A stretch of DNA of 64,000 nucleotides from NCBI GenBank assembly GCA_003864495.1, contig ML133480.1, forward strand, positions 643,449-707,448. Direction: 5' to 3'. The notes below the pieces were generated by a model. That model saw nothing but the letters and a program-made list of their open reading frames with translations. It ran no database searches and was not told the origin of the DNA. This document shows positions 10,933 to 21,274 of the stretch, piece after piece (the stretch's first letter is position 1; each line of letters starts with the position of its first letter). Both the position numbers and the translations under genes were made by a program. Source of the stretch: Nemopilema nomurai (lineage: Eukaryota > Cnidaria > Scyphozoa > Rhizostomeae > Rhizostomatidae).

Positions 10933-11489
10933 ATGCCATCAGAAAAATTCATAGAACCCGGTGACTTTGCTTTCCCTTTCCTCAAACCCTCCGCTGCACC
11001 GTTAATGGTCATATGTGTAGTGACACATTTGTAAAATATTGTAAAATAGAACGAAAAGAAATAGTAGTTTTGAACTAAAACGCATGTATTTAGTTTAGAT
11101 AATGTGTAACTTGTGCTAATTCTATGCAGCTTTATACGCCTGTGATGAAGTCCTGTATAGAGGGGCAGAAAATCATTGAACTGTACTTCATTTTTACATT
11201 TTAGTCCACATTCATCATACTAGATTCAGTGCCTGATCTAAGTGTATTTTCCCACTAATGATAGTTTTGGAATTTTAAGAGGCGGTCGAATTATTGATTG
11301 AAGACCATAGTTAGAGAAATATTGCTCAAAGAATTATTTCTTTTGATAATTCAGCGCTTCATAGAGTTTTAGTGCTCTTTGAAATTACCCTCATATTAGG
11401 CCCTTACTAGATCGCTTGCTCCTCGTCGTTGTTGGTTTTTCTTATCTGAATCTGTAACAATTTGTTATGTTGTATATTTCATCTATTAT
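10933..11489. other. Unrecognised 3' non-coding part of the transposon
   Basis: AT-rich sequence homologous to 38702-39250 and 57797-58300. There are no gene-like frames. It may be the 3' untranslated region of the transposon gene: aaatattgtaaaatagaac and similar A/T-rich stretches occur, but no clear polyadenylation signal can be singled out. Confidence 0.5.
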
Positions 11490-12529
11490 AGTCCTGTTTT
11501 TGGTCTTCAATGTTCGTATACTAGCCAAAGTCGATATGTGTAAATATGTTGTGTGTAAATTTTATAGAAGTATGTTAGTAATGGTACATAATAAAGAGGT
11601 CTTTTCATTGCAAGATGAAAATGAACATAAACATAATAAAAACCATTCTGATTAATCATGTAAGTTGGCAGATTAAAAATAAAATTGGATTTCAACTTTC
11701 AACGAATCATTTGTACTCCTGCAAAATATCTTTTCAGACGACTACCACACCGTGGAGGAAGGTGGACTCGAGCAGAAGAACATATTGGTACACAGTATAT
11801 CTCGTGTTTACCGAAATCATTTTTAGCCTGAAGAAATATCACAGTATCTGTGATATTGTTATTGATATTATTATTAAATGTTGCTCTATGATCGTTGCAC
11901 AATCTAAATGCTTACTGTCTGATTACTTTACGGATTTCACGATTTCCCAAACTGACCTTACTGGGTGGGGAATTCTTGCATCGATGGCGCAGATTATGCA
12001 AGTAGAAGAAGTTGCACGAATGCAACTTTATAGGGTGCTATATAAACGGGCAAGAGACAGATTTCAAAGTACAGTTATCATGCAGATCTAAACTATAAGC
12101 CTTTTGCTACGTTGGAATCAATTATTGATTCGCCGGATCTCTACGAAAACGATGACACGGAAAGTAACGACAATCCTAGGGAAGACACCACCTTGAAAAC
12201 TGACAGCAATACTGTGACAATTTCTTATATTGTATGTTTATCTATTATAGTCCTATCTTTTGGTCTTCAATGTTTGTTTACTAGTCGAAGTCGATGTGTG
12301 TAAATTATATAGAAGTATGTTAGTAATGGTACATAATAAAGAGATCTTTTCATTGTAAGATGAAAATGAACATAAACATAATAAAAACCATTCTGATTAA
12401 TCATGTAAGTTGGCAGATTAAATAATAAAATTGGATTTCAACTTTCAACGAAACACTTGTACTCCTGCAAAATATCTTTTCAGACGACTACCTCACCGTG
12501 GAGGAAGGTGGGCTCGACTGAGCTCGGAG
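11490..12529 (+). repeat. Unit A-specific tandem duplication inside the transposon
   Basis: Sequence from gtcctgtttttggtcttcaatg through cagacgactaccacaccg (11490-11760) recurs at about 12240-12500. Between the two copies, 11908-12225 is a second, diverged copy of 10253-10560, the post-Ulp1 exon region. That second copy reads VEEVARMQLYRVLYKRARDR without the stop seen in the first copy. Unit C has a single copy of the first block (58300-58560) and unit B has lost most of it. Confidence 0.75.
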
Positions 12530-13263
12530 GGACTTATCTTCTCTCTAAAAATTAAGACAAATACTGCATGTTTGGTGAGACAAGCTCCTTACTTACCAAT
12601 CTATGCTTATTACCTTTCATCATGCTCCAATCAGCCTGCCAAAAGTTGTTTAGGGACATCGGCATTCAAGAACTTTTCTATAAGGTTTCAGTATGGAGCT
12701 GCGTGGAAGGGGTGTCGTCAGTTTGGCAAAAACCTAAAATAACTGAACAAGATTCCCGAATAAATGTCAGGTACATTGATTCTAGGATGCATATCAAGTT
12801 TCATCCATATCCGAACAGTTTTGCAAAACATATTTAGAGACACATTTTAGTGATGTTTTAATTTGAGGGTTTTCTCGGAGCTGGTTGGAAGAATCTTCTG
12901 AAGTTAGAGTTTTGTAGTTTTAGGCTTTCAATTGGTAAGTAATGGAAGAAAAGGTAGGTTTTCTGTTGTTTTGAGTCGATTAAGATTTCCTGTTTCTGCC
13001 CTCAAGTCGGAGATTTGATCAAACTGGGATATGCTGTTTCACCTCGAATTTCTATTTCTAGGCCGTGTCAAAACATTTCATAATACACGATGTTTATTAT
13101 AAACAAAATACACGAGTCAACAGATAATCCAGCCAGGTTTTCCACCATGAAATATCTTTTTATAATCTTCTACAGTTTTTTTATAAGAAGCAATCAAAGT
13201 CTGAATGTATACAGGAATATCTGACTGAATGTCTAATCAAATGTCGCTCGCTAAATAACGAAC
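12530..13263. repeat. Right terminal inverted repeat, unit A
   Basis: Reverse complement of the left arm in units A (7252-7606) and B (31766-32336). This is the longest arm in the window, ~730 bp. It ends CGCTCGCTAAATAACGAAC. Small open frames within it (for example FGETSSLLTNLCLLPF) are shared with unit C but have no recognisable product. Confidence 0.8.
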
Positions 13264-13908
13264 AAAAAATTCACACGTCCCGCAAGCCCTCATTCGGCTG
13301 CTTGCAATTCGTCTAGTGCAATGTCTCACAAATTATGTTACTCAGGAACAAATTACTCAAATTGATTTTAAACACATGTTGTTACACAGGATGTATCATG
13401 TTTACCAAAATCATTCTTGTCTGAAAATATCATTGTGATTTTAAACACTCGCCTTGCTCTATGATATGACTTCTAGCATCGTTGCACAATCCAATTTGAT
13501 ATGAGCCCATCTTTGTGTATCATCTGATACCTCAGCGAATCTTCTGCCTTTTAGATTTTGAACTGTAGACATGACGTGGCCTGAAGTTATGTCGCCATTA
13601 AAATGCCTCTGTGGCCAATATGGCCAAATTATGTTATCAACATCGCTAATTCATTTGAATAAATGTTTTCGTAAGAAAACAGCATGTTGCTCGTTTTTAC
13701 GAACTCAAATATACCATTCTCTTCTAGAATTTCCAAGAAATGCTCTACGCTTTTCATCTCCTCGTCGTTTTTAGAAGAGATTCTAGGTATATATCTCTCA
13801 TTGATCAATGTACAAGATGCATACTTAGTTTTTAAAAGTAAGTGAAAAGGTATAAAAAGTGATTTACTGTTATTGTGCTAGGCAACATCTTTAGGTGGAG
13901 ACGACGAC
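13264..13908. other. Spacer between transposon and right R block, unit A
   Basis: Homologous to 39552-40171 and 59315-59946. In units B and C the minus strand carries an open frame (see 39893 and 59626). In unit A that frame is interrupted by a stop near 13882. Nothing else recognised. Confidence 0.5.
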
Positions 13909-14298
13909 AGAATCAACAACAATAACATTTCCATGTGACAGTGTAAAATGGCGGCGGCCTAGGGGGAGGGCCCAGTACATTATGCCGAAGATTATTGTCC
14001 TGATGTGTCATCGTGAAAGCAATGGTAAGTGCATTGGATGCTATCCTTTTTTACTTCAAAAGGTGCCTCTTTTTAGCCATGACCGAATTTTCTCCTTATC
14101 GTGCTGGTTTACACCAGGGAAGGCCCCTCTCCAGAATGCCATGGTACAGTTTCAATCCACGCCCACCGATAATTCAACCGTTAATACTACAATAGCTTCT
14201 TGAGACAAACAACAAAATCAATCTTGTTTGAACTCATGATCTAGGTGCCTAGTGAAGTTTGCCTCTGCAATATATATTATTTGAAAGCTTATCCTTCA
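13909..14298 (+). repeat. Direct repeat R, right copy of unit A
   Basis: Same orientation as 6847-7245. It contains the AAAATGGCGGC core, the G-rich box and the GGTAAGTG donor-like site. It differs from the left copy by a CCTCTG insertion near its end, a feature shared by the right copies of units B and C, so left and right copies diverged before the unit was multiplied. Confidence 0.85.
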
Positions 14299-15364
14299 CA
14301 CATAATGCAAAAAATCTTATCCAACGACAAACAGTTGATCAGTCTTCAAAACAAGCGCATTCATAATGACACTGTCATTAAACCGACATAGAGTAACCTA
14401 TAGAATCATGGGTGAACTCGAGCAAAATGTCAAGGTTGACACTGTCTCCTGTTTTCAAGAGATTTTATAACAAGAAAAACGCAATTTCAGTAGAGAAAAA
14501 GGAAATAACAACTGATAAAATTGTATAAAAATAACAACTATTCAGTTTTAAGCTCGTAAACAAAATTCGAATGTTCCTTGAAAGTTCCTTGATTATAAAT
14601 GTCCACTGTTTTCTGTCAGGTACAACTTCTTGATGGTTGATGAGACTTTTGACTAGAGCCTGCTAGGTTGTTTGACAAGGACAGCTTTGTGAGGAAGGGG
14701 GCAATGTCCAAACTATTGGAAACCCCTGCTTGCGTATTATAACCGGAGAACTGGAATGTGGAACTGGAACTAAAATGTAGATAGAATTGATTAGCTGTGG
14801 TTGTGAACTAATAAATAAAAAACTAACCTTATTGCTTAATAAAAGTAAGTTTCAATCAATTGTCTATCAAAGTTCCCAAAGAATTTAAGTTATTTTAACA
14901 AAGTTATATAGTGCACCTATAATGGGGATGAATTATTAAAGGAAAAGAAATATGCAATAAATCAGTTTAACTGAAATGATAAAATGAAAAAAAAATTAAA
15001 GGACTTATCTTTTCTTTTTGATGTCCTGCTTTTCCATATCCTTGCATGGCTCAGGAAGCTGGATAAAAAAAAAAAAAACTGTTAATTTGATCAAGTTGAC
15101 TAATGCAAACAACCATCTAGTTGTAAGAAGTACTCAAAAACTACTAAATATATTTGCCAATTCCTGCAGCTTGAAAGATTAAAACTAATGAAAGATTAAA
15201 ACTAAAGATTGAATAGAGTCTGAGAAATGATACTTTTATTTCTTGAGCAACCTGTTCCTTTTAAATGAGAAGCAGAAGTAAAGATGATGTACAACTAAAA
15301 AATGTGAAAAAGGGATGCATTACCTGTTGCTCCAAAGAATGTCCACCAGCCTCTTCTTGGAAAG
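14299..15364. other. Unrecognised spacer with one copy of a 33-bp repeat, unit A
   Basis: No gene seen. It holds one copy of a 33-bp motif (aaacagttgatcagtcttca, near 14331) present in three copies in unit B and two in unit C. The rest is AT-rich, with a poly(A) run near 15067. Confidence 0.5.
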
Positions 15365-16544
15365 TTACCCTATTACGGGGGGATTTGAAGTCAGAGTTAC
15401 CTTCTCCTAGCCTTTGCCACACTAGTGGCGTAACCTGCAAGGCAGCAAGAGCATTTGGAATCAGAGTTGCCATCTCCTAGCCTTTGCCACACTAGTGGCG
15501 TAACCTGCAAGGCAGCAAGAGCATTTGGAATCAGAGTTGCCATCTCCTAGCCTTTGCCACACTAGTGGCGTAACCTGCAAGGCAGCAAGAGCATTTGGAA
15601 TCAGAGTTGCCATCTCCTAGCCTTTGCCACACTAGTGGCGTAACCTGCAAGGCAGCAAGAGCATTTGAAGTCAGAGTTGCCATCTCCTATCCTTTGTCCC
15701 GAAGTGACATAACTTGCAAGGAAGCAAGTGCATTTGAAGTCAGAGTTGCCATCTCCTAGCCTCATTCCCCGCAAAGGCAGCAGGGGGCTTTTTGAGTCGG
15801 AGTTTTCCATCTCCGAGCCTTGCCCAATTGGGCGGTACCCTGTTGGCGACAGGGGGATTTATCTTCGGAGTTTACCATCTCCTAGCCAATGCCCAAACTA
15901 GGCGTTACCCTGCATGGCGGCAGGAGGTTTGCTTTCGGAGTTTATCCATCTCCTAGCCAATGCCTAAATTAGGCGATAGCCTGCTTGGCAACAGGAGGTT
16001 TATTTTCAGAGTTTCCTTCTCTTAGCCTTCACCCCAAGAGGCATCAGGGGGTTTATATTTGGAGTTTTCCTTCTCCTAGCCAATGCCTAAATTAGGCGAT
16101 AGCCTGCTTGGCAACAGGAGGTTTATTTTCAGAGTTTTCCTTCTCTTAGCCTTCGCCCTAAAAGGCAGCAGGGGGTTTATATTCGGAGTTTTCCTTCTCC
16201 TAGCCAATGCCCAAATTAGGCGATACCCTGCATGGCGACAGGAGGTTTATTTTCAGAGTTTTCCTTCTCTTAGCCTTCGCCCTAAAAGGCAGCAGGGGGT
16301 TTATATTCGGAGTTTTCCTTCTCCTAGCCAATGCCCAATTAGGCGATACCCTGTATGGCGACAGGAGGTTTATTTTCGGAGTTTTCCTTCTCTTAGCCAA
16401 TGCCCAAATTAGGCGGTACCCTGTATGGCGACAGGAGGTTTTTTTATCGGAGTGTTCCTTCTCCTAGCCTTCGCCCTAAAAGGCAGCAGGGGGATTTGGA
16501 ATCAGAGTTACCTTCTCCTAGCCTTTACCCTGTGAGGCTCAGGG
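15365..16544. repeat. Hairpin-forming minisatellite array, unit A
   Basis: About 17 monomers anchored by tctcctagcc or tctcttagcc. The first five spacings are 70, 70, 70, 70 and 69 bp, then mixed. From about 15947 onward, 69-70-bp and 54-bp monomers largely alternate, giving a 124-bp higher-order unit. The 54-bp form lacks the central gatagcctgcttggcaac-like arm. Every monomer has a short inverted repeat, for example GCCAC-ACTA-GTGGC (15416-15429) and GCCCAATTGGGC (15822-15833), plus outer GCC...GGC and CCTG...CAGG pairs. It is markedly more GC-rich than its surroundings. The array is open in several frames on both strands only because of its repeat structure. Confidence 0.9.
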
Positions 16545-17454
16545 TTGCGTTCATGAAACAGGTAGTACTGGATTACATGGTACCAGTAGCAGGTATGCCT
16601 GACCTGACTCAAGTGTTTGAGCTGAATGCATTTTAGAGGCCAGTACGGGGATGATCCATGCTTTGAATGTGGTGTTTCTCGAATGGTATTAATATGTTTC
16701 TCATCATTATCTTGTAGTCGCCACGGTTAGACTGGTATCAAATTCCATTTTTCGCACTTTCTTGTTTCTGCAAAGAACAAGTGCAATGAACTGCATGTAT
16801 GCCTTCTCTGTACCCAACATCCACAAAATATGAGTTGTTAAAGATTTAACATATAATAATATAAAAGTTGTCAATCTGCAGAAAAGTTGATAAGGTTCCA
16901 GAAACTTCTTGTGACATACCTTATGTTGTTAGCATGTGGCTATGAATGTTTGAAATAATTTTTGTCAAGGAGTTGCTTTGTGAGTGTAAGCAATAATTTG
17001 TTAACTTGAATATAATTGCAATCCAATGTAAATGTGAGAAACCCTTAGTGTGCCTATCAAAAAGGTTGAAACCATTATTTTTATGCAGATATTGAGACAG
17101 TATAAAAGCATATTTGCCAAAATATAGAAAAAAACTTGTTTTAATGCACTTTCTGTTAGAGAGCAAGCTCAAATGACAGCAAAGAGCTCAACAGTCAAGC
17201 TTTTCTTGTGTTATGTATAGTTAGAGAAGGGATATTGTCTTTCACTCTAGCAAACATGCAATCATGCATTTTTATCTGAAGGTGATTGGATATGTGTGTG
17301 TGATTTACTTGATTTTCATTGGATATAAAAAAAAACTAACAATATATACCTTACTGAAATAAGTTGACAAATCAAATTTGAAAAAACATAACAAAGAAAA
17401 GAAAAAATGTTTTCAGTTCTGAGTTTCAAATTTCTAAGTCAGTAGATAGGTACA
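16545..17454. other. Unrecognised spacer right of the hairpin array, unit A
   Basis: No gene or element recognised. Homologous to 42735-43574 and 62639-63559; unit B has several small deletions. Confidence 0.5.
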
Positions 17455-17896
17455 GGCACTGCATCTCCTGTTGGGTCGATCCCATTTTCTATCGAAATCT
17501 TGAAACTTTTTAGATTTGCTGCTGATTCTAGTTCACTAAGTAAATCATTTCAAATCTGGGGCTCAATAGATTTAAGACGTTTTGACCAAAGAAGTGGTTT
17601 GATTAGGCCTAAAATGGCAAAGTTGTTTGGATTGCTCAAAGAATAATTTGAAGAGCGTAATTGAAAAACTCTGGACACAAGGTGGACTCAAATGAGTCTG
17701 TTTTTTAAATAATTCTATACAAAGGAGTCGTTTTTGAGCAACGTGCATCGTGCAATTACCAGAGCTTAGAAGCAAATTATTACATGAACTTTTATGATAA
17801 TTGTAGAGAAACCTAAAATGCTGGTGGCTTAAGAATCCATGAATAGCTATTCTCAAATATTTGTGCTTCATATTATTACTATCCATGTTACCAAAA
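17455..17896 (-). pseudogene. LINE reverse-transcriptase C-terminal region, fragment
   Basis: On the minus strand the frames give VVFGNMDSNN, RLLCIELFKKQTHLSPP, LCHFRPNQTTSLVKTS, then after a stop and shift KSIEPQI and NDLLSELESAANLKSFKIS. This order matches the thumb/C-terminal end of many LINE RTs, where the last block reads roughly GPxIWNxLP...L...FK. The tryptophan of IWN is a stop here. It is opposite in orientation to the plus-strand LINE piece at 4778 and carries the other end of an RT, so either two LINEs or an inversion is implied. Confidence 0.5.
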
Positions 17897-20800
17897 ACAA
17901 CTTTCGGCTTAGAAGCATGGCTTTAATTTGCTAAGCAATAAGAGTATATTTGCAAGTCTTCTAGAGTATATTTGCACCTTGTACTCCTTGTGTTTTGCCA
18001 CTGAATGGAAAAGTAGCTTCAATTGTTTGAAAAAGGCTCTTCACGGCACATTAGGAAATAGCTAAAGGGACTTTAATATTGGTTATTATGAAGAAGCTCA
18101 ATTAGAGCAAGCTATTTAGATACCTATTTTGTGATTTTTTGCCAGTTTCTTTTCGTTTGCTGCCATGACCGTTTCGTGCTTCATCGTTTTGTTGGCTAAG
18201 GACGTTTAACCAAGCTAGCCATTTCTGTTAGATGTTGATTTTGTCGGAATACGTCACGCTGTGAAAGTGTCTGTTGGATGAGTTTGTGATATTTAGCACT
18301 AAAATGCATGATTGAAAAGACATGATGTTTTCAACGTTATACCGATTCAGATCTAAGGGGACCAGCGTTCTTCTTCGTTGCCCTGTTAATGTATTATTTT
18401 AATCAGTTTCCATTGTAAATCTTACCTGTTAAGTTGGCTGGAGCTCCTTCTGGATTGTTTTCTCCATAAGCTTCTCGGTGCCTTGCTTGTAGAATACTGA
18501 CTGGAGCACCAAGTGGTGTTAGTGTCAAAGGCTTTGAATTTTGTGGCCTTTATGGCTAAAGCAATGATGGTATTTCAGTTTGCGAGTCATTAAACCACAA
18601 GGCGCCTCTCAGGAAACTTTCTGCGTAAAATCGTTACTCTCATGTTCCGTTTTTAGAGCTTTGATTTGATTTGCTTTGAATCTTGAACTTGAAAAGTTTG
18701 CAAAATGTTTTGTTAACTAATCTCTGCATTAAGATTGCCTGCAATTGTTACTTGTTTTAGTTTGTTTGACAAAAATGTTGTTTATTTGGGTCATGGAGTG
18801 ATCTGTCTCTATTTGCATTTCTAGTGTTACTAGACAACAGTGGAGGGCATTACGGGGAGAAGTAAAGAACGAGCGACCGCCCCGCCCCCAAAATGATCTT
18901 ACACTGAAGATTTGCAATTCAGGTTCAGAAAAGGTACCGTGACTTAATATCCCCTAGCATTCTTACTATATAGCTTTTTTTTAATCTTTATTTTGAGGCG
19001 AGAGAGATTTGCTTTCAGCATAAGAAAACTTGCTTAAAGGTGACGCATTTGATTATCTCAGAGCATCCATGTTGAAAGAACAAATTAAAGCGAACGCAAA
19101 ATAGGTCTTTTTTCGAATTACAATATTCCTCTTCATCAAGTTTAGTTGTTTTTGCTAAGAGAAAAAAACAGCTCTTGTCTTCTGCCCCGTTTTTAGGTAT
19201 TTTCTCCAGATCAAGTGACTTCAGAATAGCATGATTTATTGAGAGAATGCCTAGCCTAGATCTAAACGAATTTAAGAAATTGCGACCAAAGAAATTGCGA
19301 TTGCACTAGAACTTTTTTCTGCTGTGAGAGTACTTGTTTTTGATACTTTCAGGACTCTACGTAAGTTTGGGTGGAACTCTAAGTTGATTGCTTCCCAGGT
19401 TCACTACCAATTTAGGCTTGCTCAATTTCAGACTTGAGTGTTCGTCTGTCGATGGCATATCTAAAAGTTCAGTGCCTGAGACAGACTGGCCTTGCAATGC
19501 TAATGTTCATGGAGGACAGATTCGCGCATGACTCTTTTAGGTGATTCTCCTTCACAGTGACCTGCCTGCTACTCAAGCACGCTACACCGCATTCGAATCA
19601 CAGAACTCTTTAAATGTCAGTTTTATTTCACCGATCGGGTTGACAATAAAAAAATATCAAACAAGAAAAACACAAAATAAAAAAAATTTTTCAAGCGTAT
19701 CACATACTCTCATGAAGGTAGTTTATGGGTATTCAAAGGTGAACACGTTCCGTTTGGTTTCTCTTTTGGTAAAGAACGTTCCTCAAGACCAGCCCTGAAG
19801 GGTGGGCTCAAATACCTGATAATTTAGCCCGCAATCGTTTTTGCAATTTGTTGGAACTTAAAAGCAGTTATCAGCCCTTCTGAAAGATAAATCCTTTTTC
19901 AACATAACTATAAGGTTGGTGAGCAAACGTGAAAATAATTCGAATTCGAGACTTTTATTTGAGCTTTAGTTTATTACAAGGCAATGTTAACTTGACCTTT
20001 TTAACGATTGTATCATTGCATTTGATTGTTTTTTGGTTGATATTGCACCAGTTTTGTTATGGGGAGAAAAAGCTATTTTTATTAAATTAAAGCACGAAAT
20101 TTTCAAAAAAAGTCGCCAATTTGATTGTTTTAAGCTGTGTAACCAAGGCTGCTTCAAGTTGAGCTCGATGCTCATAGCCAAGAGTAGTGGCTACTGCACG
20201 GATGTGTTCCACTAACGCTTCTTATGCCAGGCAGAAGAACAAGAAAGGAATCCACGTTTTTCAGTGTTTTTACGCCATTAAATACTCATGCTCATAGTTA
20301 AAAAATAACGCGATAAAGAAAGGGAAAATCAATTTAGATGTATAAAAAGTCTTACCTGAATTTGGCATTGTTCGGAATTGAAGGCCTCGCAATGGCAGGG
20401 AAATGAATCAGGCCTTCTCAACAGCATTAAGTCGAAAGAGGTTGTTGTTTATCACTGCTTTTGGGGTTGTGCGCAGATCCGTGTATCAATATAACATGAG
20501 TGTCTCATTAAATCGTTGCGATGATAGGTTCAACGAACATTGACATCAACAATGAATTACAACTCGAATTTTTTCCAGAAAGAATCATAGGTAGGAACAA
20601 TGTGTTGATTTTTGATAATTTAAATTCTTATAAAATACAAGTTTGGACAACATTTGAACAAAATTTATGAAACACAAATATTGGTTATGGGGCAATGGCA
20701 GGGTGGGGTTAATCGAATAGACTGTGCTAATAAAGATAAACCTCTTAAAGAAAATCTAGAGCTGATAATTCAAAGCATTCTGCTGCCAATGTATTTTTTA

Positions 20801-21274
20801 CGTATAGTTAAGAACCGATGAGGGGGGGGGGGGGGGGGGTGAGGATTGGGATAGTCTAAGGACTAGTTGCGTATCGTCGAAATAATGCTCGGCTTTTTCC
20901 ACCATATTTGCTCTATTTACAATTATAAAAACAAGTTTCTGCTTATATTTTATCAACAAGAGGAGACATTATTAGGAAGTTAGCATAGAAAGTAGATCCT
21001 CAGGCTAGAAACGTATCACATACTAGTACTTAAGAAGTAAAAAAGAATTATTAAAGATGCACTTATAATGCAGAGACTAGATAGAATAATTACGAAAGCT
21101 ATGTAATATTTGAGTATAAATAAAACATCAATCATCTATAGTTTTACTTTGATAAATTGTCAATTGGAATACATTTGAATCGGAACAAACACTTAAATTA
21201 GATAGTATTGGTGACAGCATCGTACGATAGGATTGTGAATAGAAAATAAAAAGTTTGTAAATTTAGTGTTTAAA
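17897..21274. other. Unrecognised right flank of body A
   Basis: About 3.4 kb without a recognisable gene. The homologous stretch of unit B received a piggyBac insertion at the equivalent of 19037 (TTAA). The last ~400 bp grade into satellite-like sequence. Confidence 0.55.
20822..20839 (+). repeat. Poly(G) tract of 18
   Basis: An uninterrupted run of 18 G, followed by tgagg. Unit B has ggggttggaggggtttcgggg at the same place. The run could form a G-quadruplex or be a sequencing artefact. Confidence 0.9.

Larger units (their letters stand above)
7252..13263 (+). mobile_element. Degenerate long-TIR DNA transposon with PHD-Ulp1 gene, unit A copy
   Basis: The left end (GGGTCCGTTATTTAGCGAGCG at 7252) and the right end (CGCTCGCTAAATAACGAAC, ending 13263) are inverted copies. 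Homology of the two arms continues inward for over 350 bp on the left and ~730 bp on the right. Flanking AAAAATC (left) and AAAAAAT (right) may be a decayed target duplication of about 8 bp. Inside lie broken coding blocks: an accessory region, a PHD finger, an Ulp1-type protease and an acidic tail. No DDE transposase core was recognised. Long TIRs with PHD or Ulp1 domains are known from Mutator-like and some other large eukaryotic transposons. I cannot assign a superfamily. Confidence 0.7.

Noticed and set aside
15365..16544. CRISPR-like array
   Set aside because: There are no unique spacers: the whole monomer repeats, and the context is an animal genome.
16083..16636. Overlapping open frames with repeated FRVFLLLAFALKG-like peptide
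   Set aside because: They arise from the minisatellite being free of stops in several frames on both strands; no start context or conservation as protein.
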